NCBI RefSeq assembly: GCF_031082405.1
Contig: NZ_JAVHJU010000025.1
Coordinates: forward strand, 124,001-188,000
Source of the DNA: Amycolatopsis sp. A133
GTDB taxonomy: Bacteria; Actinomycetota; Actinomycetes; Mycobacteriales; Pseudonocardiaceae
DNA length: 64,000 bases
Reading direction: 5' to 3'
The notes under the pieces were generated by a model. That model was given only the letters and a program-made list of their open reading frames with translations, did no database searches and was not told where the DNA came from. Within the stretch, counting starts at the first letter, position 1; each line of letters begins with the position of its first letter. The position numbers and the translations under genes are program-made. This document shows, one piece after another, positions 54,675 through 63,985 of the stretch.

Positions 54675-54956
54675 TCAATGGTCACTCGGACGCCGGGCGA
54701 GGCCGCTCGTGAGCCGCAGGATCGCCAGCAGCACCACCGCGCCGAGGATGGCCACGCCGAAGCTGGGGAAGTCGAAGTCGAACGTCTTGGCCTGGCCCGT
54801 CGCGATCCGGTAGAGCAGCCCGCCCAGCGCCGCGCCGACCACGCCGACGAGCACGCTGACCAGGCATCCCTGTCGCCGTCGCGTCCGTCCGCCGACGACC
54901 AGGTTCGCGGCCCAGCCGACGATCGCGCCGAAGATCACCCATGCGACGAAACCCAT
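54675..54956 (-). CDS. GlsB/YeaQ/YmgE-family small membrane protein
   Basis: 93 residues with three membrane helices. 'GFVAWVIFGAIVGWAANLVVGG...GCLVSVLVGVVGAALGGLLYRIATG' is the transglycosylase-associated (YeaQ) signature, with its Gly-rich helix pairs. Such proteins are commonly induced by envelope or osmotic stress. Divergent from the ArsR-MFS operon. Confidence 0.92.
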   Translation of the reverse strand: MGFVAWVIFGAIVGWAANLVVGGRTRRRQGCLVSVLVGVVGAALGGLLYRIATGQAKTFDFDFPSFGVAILGAVVLLAILRLTSGLARRPSDH

Positions 54957-54991
54957 GGCCGGAGCTTACGCGAGCCAATGTACAACGTCCA

Positions 54992-55025
54992 TTGCACAAG
55001 AAGTATTGTACAACTAATCTTGTGC
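54992..55025 (+). promoter_or_regulatory. Promoter with 32-bp concentric dyad (ArsR operator)
   Basis: TTGCAC (54992-54997) and TAATCT (55015-55020), 17 bp apart, form an excellent promoter. GCACAAGA (54994-55001) and TCTTGTGC (55018-55025) are perfect inverted arms, and TTGTACAA (55006-55013) is a perfect palindrome with the same centre. The whole dyad covers both promoter boxes and ends 3 bases before the arsR start codon. Confidence 0.75.
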
Positions 55026-55028
55026 GTC

Positions 55029-55589
55029 ATGAGCGACGACATCCGGGAGATCCGGGATTCGAAGGTGCTGGCCGCCATGTCCCACCAGCTGCGGCGCCGG
55101 CTACTGGAGCTGCTCCACCTGGACGGCCCGGCGACGGCGTCGATGCTCGCCGCGAAGACCGGCCAAGCGGTCGGCAACGTCAGCCACCACATGAAGGTCC
55201 TGGCCGCGGCGAAGCTGGTCGAAGAGGCTCCGGAACTGGCCCGCGACCAGCGGGAACGCTGGTGGAAACGCAGTGCGAAGACCCTGCGGTGGGCCGCGGC
55301 CGACTTCCCCGGCGACCCGGTCGCCGAAGCCGCCGAGGTGCTCGTGCTCGACCACCAGACGGCCATCGCCCGCGAGTGGATCGCCGGCCGGGAGACCTAC
55401 CCCGAGGAATGGCGCGGTGCGCCGTTCAGCATCGACACGTGGGTGCGGCTGTCCAAGGAGGAGCTCGACGAGCTCAACGAGCGGATCTTCCTCCTGATCA
55501 GCGAGTTCGAGAACCGCACCGAACCCGGTGACGGCGTCGAACGCCGTCCGGTCTTCTTCGCCGCGCGAGCGTCGCTGGGCAAGCCGTGA
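55029..55589 (+). CDS. ArsR-type (HTH_20) winged-helix regulator
   Basis: 186 residues from ATG (MSDDIREIRDSKVLAAMSHQLRRRLLELLHLDG). HTH 'ATASMLAAKTGQAVGNVSHHMKVLAAAKLVEEAPELARDQRERWWKRS' and a long helical C-terminus ('VRLSKEELDELNERIFLLISEFENR') as in the ArsR/HTH_20 regulators paired with MFS exporters. No metal cysteines. Its stop overlaps the MFS start (GTGA), so both are made from the strongly dyadic promoter, which it probably represses. Confidence 0.92.
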   Translation: MSDDIREIRDSKVLAAMSHQLRRRLLELLHLDGPATASMLAAKTGQAVGNVSHHMKVLAAAKLVEEAPELARDQRERWWKRSAKTLRWAAADFPGDPVAEAAEVLVLDHQTAIAREWIAGRETYPEEWRGAPFSIDTWVRLSKEELDELNERIFLLISEFENRTEPGDGVERRPVFFAARASLGKP

Positions 55590-56839
55590 AGGGGCTCTGG
55601 GGGAACAGGGACTTCCGGCTGCTCTGGACCGGCGAGACCACGAGCATGCTCGGCAGCATGGTCGCGTCGACGGCGTTGCCGCTGGTCGCGGTGCTCACCC
55701 TGCAGGCGAGCACCTTCCAGGTCGCGCTGCTGACCGCGGTGGCCTGGCTGCCGTGGCTGGTGATCGGCCTGCCGGCCGGCGCCTGGGTCGACCGGCTGCC
55801 GAAGCGCCCGGTCATGCTGGTCTGCAACACGGTGTCGATGGCGGTGTTCGGCAGTGTCCCGGTCGTGGCCGCCTTCGGGGCGCTCACCATGCCGTACCTG
55901 CTGGCCGCGGCCCTGCTCGGCGGGGTCGCCAAGGTGTTCTTCAGCCTCGCCTACCGGGCCTACCTCCCGACGCTGGTGGGCGAGGACGACCTGCTCGAAG
56001 GCAACGCGAAGCTGGACGGCAGTGAATCCGCGACGCAGGTCGCCGGCCCCGGCCTGGCCGGGTTGCTGGCGCAGGCCTTCGGCCCGGTCAGCGGCATCCT
56101 GGTGGACGCGGCTAGCTTCGGCGTCTCCGTGCTGTGCGTGCGCGCGATCCGGGTGCGTGAAACCGTCGTCGCGGCGAAGCGGACGCCGTTGCGCAGCCAG
56201 ATCGCCGAGGGACTGCGGTTCGTGACCCGGGACCGCTACCTCCGGACGCTGATGACGTTCGGCGCCGTGTCGAACCTCGCGCTCACCGGGTACAGCTCGA
56301 TCCAGGTCGTCTTCCTGTCCCGCACGCTCGGCGCGAGCCCCGGCGTGGTCGGCCTGGTCATGGCGCTCGCCGCCTCCGGCGGAGTGCTCGGCGCGCTGCT
56401 GGCCGGACGGCTCGGCGCACGCTTCGGCACCGCCCGCGCGTTCCTGCTCTGCGAGGTGTTCGCGGCACCGATGCTGTTCCTCGGACCGCTGAGCAGCCCC
56501 GGCTGGGGACTCGCCCTGGCCGTCCTCGCCGTGTTCGGCGTCTGCACCGGTGTCGTCGCTTCGAACGTGCTGACCACGACGTTCCGGCAGCAGTACTGCC
56601 CGCCCGAGCTGTACGGCCGGATCAGCTCCAGCGCCGCGATCGTGAACTACGGCACCATCCCGCTGGCCGGCGTCCTCGGCGGCGTGCTCGGCGAAGTGAT
56701 CGGCGTCCGCGCGACGCTCTGGGTGGCGGCCGTGGTGCTGGTGGCCGCGCTGGTGCTGCTCGCCCCGCTGGCGAAGCTGCGGGACTTCCCGGTCAGAGCA
56801 GCAGGACGTCCACCTCGTTGCCAACCGCTGCCGACGTGA
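55586..56839 (+). CDS. MFS transporter (MFS_3/EntS-like)
   Basis: 417 residues from GTG, about 12 helices. Entry 'KGLWGNRDFRLLWTGETTSMLGSMV', motif A-like 'GAWVDRLPKRPVMLVCNTVS', 'QVAGPGLAGLLAQAFGPVSGILVDAASF' (motif C-like), central loop 'IAEGLRFVTRDRYLRTLM'. Co-translated with the ArsR regulator, suggesting inducible drug export. The last 15 residues are coded antisense to the moeA 3' end. Confidence 0.9.
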   Translation: MKGLWGNRDFRLLWTGETTSMLGSMVASTALPLVAVLTLQASTFQVALLTAVAWLPWLVIGLPAGAWVDRLPKRPVMLVCNTVSMAVFGSVPVVAAFGALTMPYLLAAALLGGVAKVFFSLAYRAYLPTLVGEDDLLEGNAKLDGSESATQVAGPGLAGLLAQAFGPVSGILVDAASFGVSVLCVRAIRVRETVVAAKRTPLRSQIAEGLRFVTRDRYLRTLMTFGAVSNLALTGYSSIQVVFLSRTLGASPGVVGLVMALAASGGVLGALLAGRLGARFGTARAFLLCEVFAAPMLFLGPLSSPGWGLALAVLAVFGVCTGVVASNVLTTTFRQQYCPPELYGRISSSAAIVNYGTIPLAGVLGGVLGEVIGVRATLWVAAVVLVAALVLLAPLAKLRDFPVRAAGRPPRCQPLPT

Positions 56840-57986
56840 CGTCCTCCGGGAGCACGATCAGGCAGTTGGCCTGGGTGAACGCCGCCAGCAGGTGCGAGCC
56901 CGGCCCGCCGCGCGGTCCGACGATCCCGGTGACCTCGCGCTCGGACGGCGTGAAGACGCCCCGGCGGTACTGGCGGCGCCCGCCGGGTGAGGTCATCGCC
57001 TCGGTCAACCGGGCCCGGACCCGCCTGCGGGAGACGTCGGTGTGGCCCAGCGCCGTGAGGATCGCCGGGCGCAGGAACGCCTCGAACGACACCAGCACGC
57101 TGACCGGGTTGCCGGGCAGCGTCACCACGGGCACGCCCTGCCAGCGCCCGCAGCCCTGCGGCCCGCCCGGCTGCATCGCGACCTTCGCGAACTCGACGCC
57201 CTGACCGGTCAGGGCGTCCTTCACCACTTCGTACGCGCCCGCGCTGACGCCGCCGGAGGTGACCAGCAGGTCGGCGTCGGCCAGCTTCGGCACGATGACC
57301 TTGCGGAACTCGTCGACGTCGTCGACGACACTGCGGACCACCTCGACCTCGCAGCCGAGGTCGCGGATCGCCGCCGCGAGCATCACGCTGTTGGACTCGT
57401 AGATCTGGCCGTGGCGCAGCGGCGCGGGCGCGTCGATCAGCTCGGTGCCGGTCGAGGCCACCACGACCCGCAGCGGCCGGTGCACCCGCACCTCGGCGAG
57501 CCCGACGGCGGCCGCCAGGCCCAGCTGCGAGTGGCCGAGCACCGTTCCGGCGTGCAACGCGATGCTGTCGGCCAGGACGTCCTCGCCGGTCCGGCGGATG
57601 TGCGCGCCTTCGCGGGCGGACGCCGAAATCGTCACCGTTTCCGTGCCGCCGTCGGTGTCCTCGACCATCACGACGGCGTCCGCGCCCGGCGGCAGCGGCG
57701 CGCCGGTCATGATCCGGTGCGCGGTCCCGGGGGCCAGAGGCCGGACGTCGACCCGGCCCGCCGGGATGTCGTCGGCGACCGGCAGGGTCACCGGAGCCGC
57801 TTCGACATCGGCGGCGCGGACCGCGTAGCCGTCCATCGCGGAGTTGTCGAAGGGCGGCAGCGAGACGCCGGCGCGCACGTCTTCGGCCAGGACGAGGCCG
57901 GCCGCGGCGGCGAGGGGCAGCGTGGTCGCGGGAGAGGTGCCCAGTAGTGCGGCAACCCGGTCGCGGTAGTCGTCGACGGAGATCAC
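56793..57986 (-). CDS. moeA: Molybdopterin molybdotransferase
   Basis: 397 residues from GTG (VISVDDYRDRVAALLG) with GGGAGGA upstream. 'SLPPFDNSAMDGYAVRAADV' (the conserved DNSAMDGYA), 'GTAHRIMTGAPLPPGADAVVMVED', 'RVVVASTGTELIDAPAPLRHGQIYESNSVMLAAAIRDLGCEV', 'LLVTSGGVSAGAYEVVKDAL' and 'VVTLPGNPVSVLVSFEAFLRPAIL' are the MoeA core. Inserts molybdate into adenylylated molybdopterin. No other Moco genes lie nearby. Confidence 0.96.
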   Translation of the reverse strand: MISVDDYRDRVAALLGTSPATTLPLAAAAGLVLAEDVRAGVSLPPFDNSAMDGYAVRAADVEAAPVTLPVADDIPAGRVDVRPLAPGTAHRIMTGAPLPPGADAVVMVEDTDGGTETVTISASAREGAHIRRTGEDVLADSIALHAGTVLGHSQLGLAAAVGLAEVRVHRPLRVVVASTGTELIDAPAPLRHGQIYESNSVMLAAAIRDLGCEVEVVRSVVDDVDEFRKVIVPKLADADLLVTSGGVSAGAYEVVKDALTGQGVEFAKVAMQPGGPQGCGRWQGVPVVTLPGNPVSVLVSFEAFLRPAILTALGHTDVSRRRVRARLTEAMTSPGGRRQYRRGVFTPSEREVTGIVGPRGGPGSHLLAAFTQANCLIVLPEDVTSAAVGNEVDVLLL

Positions 57987-58059
57987 CGGACCATCCTCCC
58001 CGGGTTCCGGGCTCGTGCAAGACTCTGCCCCGTCACAGGCACGCCTCAGGGGAGCACGC

Positions 58060-58737
58060 ATGCAGGTCGGAATCCGTCAACAGCCTTCGTTCGCCGTCGC
58101 CCGGCTGATGCTGGCGCCCGGCGAGCCGTGCCAGGTCGAGTCCGGCGCGATGATGGCCACCAGCTACGGCGTGCAGGTCCAGTCGCAGGCGCAGGGCGGG
58201 ATCATGAAGGGCCTCGGCCGCGCCTTCCTCTCCGGCGAGTCCTTCTTCATCTCCACGTTCACCGCACCGCCGAACGGCGGCTGGGTCGACGTCTCCGCCA
58301 ACCTGCCCGGCGACATCCAGGTGCTCACCCTCGACGGCCGCACCGGCTGGGCCGTCACCCGCGGCTGCTGGCTCGCGTCGTCGCACGGCGTGCAGACCGA
58401 AACCAAGTGGGGCGGGATGAAGAACCTGATGGGCGGCGAGGGCGGCTTCCTGACCCACGCCACCGGCCAGGGCCAGCTGCTCGTCAGCTGCTACGGCGCG
58501 GTCGAGACCATCACGCTGCAGCAGGGCGAGATGGTGACCGTCGACACCGGGCACGTCGTCGCGTACGCCGACACCGTGCAGTACCAGATCCGGAAGGTCG
58601 CCCAGGGCATCATCCAGTCGATGAAGAGCGGCGAAGGCCTCGTGTTCGACTTCGTCGGCCCCGGCCAGATCATGACGCAGACGCGCAACCCGTCCGCGCT
58701 GATCGGCTGGATCATCTCCCACGTCCCGTCACGCTGA
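58060..58737 (+). CDS. AIM24-family protein 1
   Basis: 225 residues from ATG (MQVGIRQQPSFAVARLMLAPGEPCQVESGAMMATS). The AIM24/TerD-like beta-sandwich family has repeating 'GQ...VTVDTGHVVAY' and 'GEGLVFDFVGPGQIMTQTRNP' strands, both visible. Mitochondrial and bacterial relatives have no settled biochemical role. Preceded by GGGGAG. Its stop overlaps the start of a second, related gene (TGATG), indicating a duplicated pair. Confidence 0.92.
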   Translation: MQVGIRQQPSFAVARLMLAPGEPCQVESGAMMATSYGVQVQSQAQGGIMKGLGRAFLSGESFFISTFTAPPNGGWVDVSANLPGDIQVLTLDGRTGWAVTRGCWLASSHGVQTETKWGGMKNLMGGEGGFLTHATGQGQLLVSCYGAVETITLQQGEMVTVDTGHVVAYADTVQYQIRKVAQGIIQSMKSGEGLVFDFVGPGQIMTQTRNPSALIGWIISHVPSR

Positions 58738-59360
58738 TGCGCGTCCAGACCCGGCACACCCCCGCCTTCGGCGTCGCCCGCGTCCTGCTCGACCCGGGCG
58801 AGGCCGTGCGGGCCGCGCCGGAAACCCTGCTCGCCAGCCGGTTCGGGGTCACCGAGACACCGGCGGGCCGCGGCGGCGTCCGCGCGGGCAAGCCCGCGAC
58901 AGCCGTCTACACCGCGCCGTCCGACGGCGGCTGGATCGACTTCGCGCCGCTGCGCCCCGGCGACGTCTACCCGCTCGACCTGAGCGGCGGCACGGGCTGG
59001 TCGGTGCACCGCGACGCGGTGCTGGTGCAGCCGTCGTCGGTCCGGCACGACACCGGCTGGGTGCCGCTGCAGCAGCTCTTCGGCGCCGATTCGGGGTTCC
59101 TCGAGCACTACAGCGGAACGGGGCCGCTCGTGCTGGCCGCGCCCGGCCCGGTGGACGCGTTCGAGCTCGGCAAGGGCGAGCTCGTCACGGTCCGCCCGGA
59201 CTACCTGCTGGCCTACCCCGACACCATCCAGTGCCGGTTGCGGGCCCTCGATCCGGGCGGGCCGCAGTCGTTGCGCACCGGCGAAGGGCTCGCCCTCGAC
59301 TTCGCGGGTCCCGGGACGGTGCTCGTGCACGCGCGGAACCGGCGCCTTTCGGGTTCGTGA
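58737..59360 (+). CDS. AIM24-family protein 2
   Basis: 207 residues from ATG (MRVQTRHTPAFGVARVLLDPGE). Parallels the upstream protein motif by motif ('FGVARVLLDPGEAV', 'VYTAPSDGGWIDFAPLRPGDV', 'LGKGELVTVRPDYLLAYPDTIQCRLR', 'LRTGEGLALDFAGPGTVLVHARNR'), so a diverged tandem duplicate. Co-translated; the two probably form a heteromer. Confidence 0.9.
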   Translation: MRVQTRHTPAFGVARVLLDPGEAVRAAPETLLASRFGVTETPAGRGGVRAGKPATAVYTAPSDGGWIDFAPLRPGDVYPLDLSGGTGWSVHRDAVLVQPSSVRHDTGWVPLQQLFGADSGFLEHYSGTGPLVLAAPGPVDAFELGKGELVTVRPDYLLAYPDTIQCRLRALDPGGPQSLRTGEGLALDFAGPGTVLVHARNRRLSGS

Positions 59361-59471
59361 TCTTCGGACGAATTGCCCATTGCCGAGGGGAATAATTCCG
59401 GTAGCGTGATTGACACTCCGCCGCTGGCATCCGCTCGGGCCAGCGGATCCTTTGTGCTGAGGGAGGGCGCC

Positions 59472-59678
59472 GTGGCTGTCGGCACCGTCAAATGGTTCAA
59501 CTCGGAAAAAGGCTACGGGTTCATCGAATCCACGGAGGGGCCGGACGTGTTCGTCCACTATTCGGCCATCCAGTCCGAAGGATTCCGCACTTTGGACGAA
59601 GGCGACCGCGTCGAGTTCGAAGTGCAGTCGGGCCGCGACGGCCGTAGCCAGGCAGCCGACGTACGGAAAGTTTCGTAG
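59472..59678 (+). CDS. Cold-shock-domain protein
   Basis: 68 residues from GTG (VAVGTVKWFNSEKGYGF). RNP1 'KGYGFI' and RNP2 'VFVHYSAI' are intact, and the length is typical of CspA-type single-stranded nucleic acid chaperones. GAGGGAGG lies just upstream. Monocistronic, in front of the Ser/Thr kinase gene. Confidence 0.96.
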   Translation: MAVGTVKWFNSEKGYGFIESTEGPDVFVHYSAIQSEGFRTLDEGDRVEFEVQSGRDGRSQAADVRKVS

Positions 59679-59742
59679 GCGCCCTGCCGGGTGATCGGTG
59701 AACCCCCGGCAGGCGCCGAACCAGGGGCGTTAGGCTGCGGGC

Positions 59743-61245
59743 GTGACAGGCGATGTGTCGGGGGACCTCACCGGTCGCCGGCTGGGCAACTACCGCATCG
59801 ACGGGGTGCTCGGCAAAGGCGGCATGAGCGTGACCTACAAGGCCACGGATGTGCGGCTCGGCCGCAAGGTGGCCCTGAAGGTCATCGGTGACCACCTCGG
59901 GGCCGACGCCGAGTTCCGGGAACGGTTCGTCGACGAGGCGCGCAACACGTCCGCGATCGACCACGCCAATGTCGTGCCGCTGTACGACTTCGGCGAGCTC
60001 GACGGCATGCTCTACATCGCCATGCGCATGGTGGACGGCGGCGACCTCGCCGCGCTGATCGCCGGCGGTGCCATCGGGCCCGCGCGCACCCTGACCATGC
60101 TCGACCAGGTCGCGGACGCCCTCGACACACTGCACAACCGTGGTCTGGTCCACCTCGACGTCAAACCGGCGAACGTGCTCGTGACGAAGAAGGAGACCGC
60201 GCGCGAGCACGTGTACGTCGCCGACTTCGGGCTGACGCGGCGCGGCGCGACCGGGCACCGGACGCGCGGCGGCGACTTCCTCGGCTCGCCCACGTACGCG
60301 GCCCCCGAGCACCTGCGCGGGGAGCCGCTGGACGGGCGCACCGACCAGTACGCGCTGACGTGCGTCCTCTACGCGTGCCTCACCGGCAGCCCGCCCTTCA
60401 AGGGTGACGTGCCGACGGTGATCAAGGGGCACCTCAACGGCGAGCCGCCCGCCATCTCCCGCGCCGTCGCGCTGCCGCCGGCGATCGACGAGGTCATCCG
60501 CAAGGGGATGGCGAAGAACCCCGCGGACCGCTACTCCAGCTGCGTCGAAATGGTCGCGGCCGCGCGCCGCGCGCTCGGCCCGCTGGCGACGTCGGACACC
60601 CCGCCGGGCCCGCCGGGGTCCCATTCGGGCGGAATCCCCGCGCCGCACCGTGCTGGTCAGGTACAACAGGGGCCGCACCAGAACAGCGCACCGCAGGGAG
60701 AGGGGGCCCCCGTGCACCCGTACGGAGGACAGCAGCAGCCCGGCTACGGCCAGGGGCCCGGACCGCAGGGCCCGCCGCCCCAGGGGCCGCCCCCGCAGGG
60801 CCCGCCGCCCGGGTACGGCTACCCCCAGCAGGGCGCTCCGCAGGGCCCTCCGCCCGGGATGCCGCCGGGCATGCCGCCCCAGGGCCCGCCGCCGGGCTAC
60901 GGCTACCCGCAGCAGCAGGGCATGCCCGGCATGCCGCCGCAGGGCTACGGCCAGGACCCGATGCGGCTGCGTCCGCCGATGCCGGCGGGCGGCGCGGGCG
61001 CGTTCCACCAGCCGAAGAGCGGCGGTGGCAAGAAGTGGATCTTCATCGTGCTGGGCCTCGTCGTGGTCGCCGGCCTGATCGTGGGGGCGATCTTCCTCTT
61101 CAACGGCAGCGGCAGCGGAGGCGGCGGCAGCCAGACGACGGCCCCGGAGATCCCGGTCGGCCCGGGCGGCGGCTCGCAGAGCAACGCGCCCTCCTCGTCG
61201 CTCAACGCACCCCCGACGTCGATCAGCATCAAGCCGAGTTCCTGA
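59743..61245 (+). CDS. Membrane Ser/Thr protein kinase with Pro/Gly-rich linker
   Basis: 500 residues from GTG. Kinase domain 1-280: Gly loop 'LGKGGMSVTYKA', Lys46 in 'VALKVIGD', catalytic loop 'LVHLDVKPANVL' near 136 (HLD, not HRD, so a non-RD kinase), 'VADFGLTRRG' and the 'GSPTYAAPEHLRGEPLDGRTDQYALTCVLYACLTGSPPF' P+1 region. Then ~120 residues of PPQGPP/GYGYPQQ low complexity, one membrane helix (~431-454) and a short Ser/Pro-rich outer tail. No PASTA domains. PknA/PknB-like signalling at the membrane; substrates unknown. Confidence 0.92.
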   Translation: MTGDVSGDLTGRRLGNYRIDGVLGKGGMSVTYKATDVRLGRKVALKVIGDHLGADAEFRERFVDEARNTSAIDHANVVPLYDFGELDGMLYIAMRMVDGGDLAALIAGGAIGPARTLTMLDQVADALDTLHNRGLVHLDVKPANVLVTKKETAREHVYVADFGLTRRGATGHRTRGGDFLGSPTYAAPEHLRGEPLDGRTDQYALTCVLYACLTGSPPFKGDVPTVIKGHLNGEPPAISRAVALPPAIDEVIRKGMAKNPADRYSSCVEMVAAARRALGPLATSDTPPGPPGSHSGGIPAPHRAGQVQQGPHQNSAPQGEGAPVHPYGGQQQPGYGQGPGPQGPPPQGPPPQGPPPGYGYPQQGAPQGPPPGMPPGMPPQGPPPGYGYPQQQGMPGMPPQGYGQDPMRLRPPMPAGGAGAFHQPKSGGGKKWIFIVLGLVVVAGLIVGAIFLFNGSGSGGGGSQTTAPEIPVGPGGGSQSNAPSSSLNAPPTSISIKPSS

Positions 61246-61272
61246 AATCCGGGCGGCGCTGAGCAGGTCTTC

Positions 61273-61298
61273 TTGCACTCTCCCTCCGAGAGTGCTAA
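61273..61298 (+). promoter_or_regulatory. CIRCE element 1 (HrcA operator)
   Basis: TTGCACTC, 9 bases, GAGTGCTAA: matches the CIRCE consensus (TTAGCACTC-N9-GAGTGCTAA) with a one-base deletion in the left arm. 175 bp before groEL. Confidence 0.85.
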
Positions 61299-61306
61299 AC
61301 ACGGAG

Positions 61307-61333
61307 TTGGCACTCGACGCCGTCGAGTGCCAA
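61307..61333 (+). promoter_or_regulatory. CIRCE element 2 (HrcA operator)
   Basis: TTGGCACTC, 9 bases, GAGTGCCAA: a perfect dyad, one base per arm different from the consensus. 8 bp after element 1; heat-shock derepression of groEL is expected. Confidence 0.88.
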
Positions 61334-61472
61334 AGGTCGGGACGGTGAGGCTGGCCCCATGCGGGTCCGGTCGTCCGTCGCGGGCACCGAGCCTGGCCTA
61401 GGAAAAGAGTCCTGCTGCCGCCGCTGTAGACCAGCGCGGCGGTGGCGCCCAATATCGGAGGACCACACCGCA

Positions 61473-63101
<1,629 letters not shown>

Positions 63102-63121
63102 GTCCGGCTGCTTTTTCCGGG

Positions 63122-63154
63122 AAAGCCCGGTCCGCTTCGGCGGGCCGGGCTTTT
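63122..63154 (+). terminator. Terminator of groEL
   Basis: AAAGCCCGG(T)CCGC pairs with GCGG(G)CCGGGCTTT around a TTCG tetraloop, followed by TTTT: a stable Rho-independent terminator, also 2 bp from the end of the convergent gene. Confidence 0.92.
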
Positions 63155-63156
63155 CT

Positions 63157-63477
63157 CTACGGTTTGGTGAAGAACCAGACGGCGTAAGCGCCGACGATCA
63201 CGACGCCGAGCGCGAGCACGCCGAGGCCCCCGAGCCAGGCGGTGCTCTTCTCGTCGGCTTCCAGCCCGACGACGATCGCGCCGATGCCGGTGAGCAGGAC
63301 CCAGATCGCCAGCGCCGCGGAGGTGTAGAGCACGGTCTTGGCGGCGCTCACCCCGCCGGTGTCGCCGGAGGACAGCACGGCGAAGGCGGCGAAGGCGGTC
63401 AGCCCCAGCCCGGCGATCAGGTACAGCCCGCCCAAGAGCCCGACAACGACCTTCGCGGCGGCGCTTCCGTGATCCAC
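63157..63477 (-). CDS. Small membrane protein of unknown function
   Basis: 106 residues with three strongly hydrophobic helices ('VVVGLLGGLYLIAGLGLTAFAAFAVL', 'VLYTSAALAIWVLLTGIGAIVVGL', 'WLGGLGVLALGVVIVGAYAVWFF') and short loops. No signal or catalytic motif. Starts ATG (MDHGSAAAKVVV). Convergent with groEL; shares its terminator. Confidence 0.75.
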   Translation of the reverse strand: MDHGSAAAKVVVGLLGGLYLIAGLGLTAFAAFAVLSSGDTGGVSAAKTVLYTSAALAIWVLLTGIGAIVVGLEADEKSTAWLGGLGVLALGVVIVGAYAVWFFTKP

Positions 63478-63606
63478 GAGCGCGAATCTAACCCCTCGAA
63501 CGGGATCCGCGCCGGGGTTTTGGGCCGCTCGGCCCAGCGGCGACGGCCGAACGGCCCGGACGTCCCCTGGCGTCCGAGCCGTTCGTTTTGTGCACCCCCG
63601 TCATCC

Positions 63607-63643
63607 GGCGGGCGCCGGCTCCCCCTGTGAGCCGGCGCCCGCC
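63607..63643 (-). terminator. Terminator after the pspC-type gene
   Basis: Perfect 15-bp stem (GGCGGGCGCCGGCTC and its complement) with a 7-base loop, 5 bases past the PspC-domain stop on the minus strand. No T-run. Confidence 0.75.
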
Positions 63644-63648
63644 CCGCT

Positions 63649-63864
63649 TCAGGAGTCTTCTTCGGGCGTCAGAATGGCGGCGGCGACGTAAACCGGGATC
63701 GCGATGCCGACCGAAAGGAACACGGCGGCGACGAGGCCGATGCGCAGGACGTTGGCGTCGACGCCGAGGTAGGTGGCCCAGCCCCCGCAGACACCGGTGA
63801 GCATCTTGTCGCTCCGGCTGCGGCGGAGCTTCTTGGTTTCCGGGGTGTACACGCTGTTGGTCAT
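63649..63864 (-). CDS. PspC-domain membrane protein
   Basis: 71 residues from ATG (MTNSVYTPETKKLRRSRSDKMLTGVCGGWATYLGVD). The 'LRRSRSDKMLTGVCGGWATYLGVDANVLRIGLV' block is the PspC signature, followed by one membrane helix ('AAVFLSVGIAIPVYVAAAILTPEE'). PspC-type proteins help sense envelope stress; here it stands alone without pspA. Confidence 0.93.
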   Translation of the reverse strand: MTNSVYTPETKKLRRSRSDKMLTGVCGGWATYLGVDANVLRIGLVAAVFLSVGIAIPVYVAAAILTPEEDS

Positions 63865-63939
63865 GGCTCAATGGTGTCTGCCGGCGGCCGCCGGCGACAT
63901 CGGGAACGGCCCGGATCCGACCCTGAACTTGCCCTCGGG

Positions 63940-63985
63940 GTCGTGAGTGGCAAAGAGGGTTCTAACCCTCCTTACCACTCACGAC
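63940..63985. repeat. 46-bp palindrome, copy C (two wobble-type differences)
   Basis: Outer arm GTCGTGAGTGG as in copies A and B; inner arms CAAAGAGGGTT and AACCCTCCTTA differ from perfect complementarity at two places that become G-U pairs in the minus-strand RNA. Downstream side of the pspC-type gene start; next gene lies outside the window. Confidence 0.85.
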
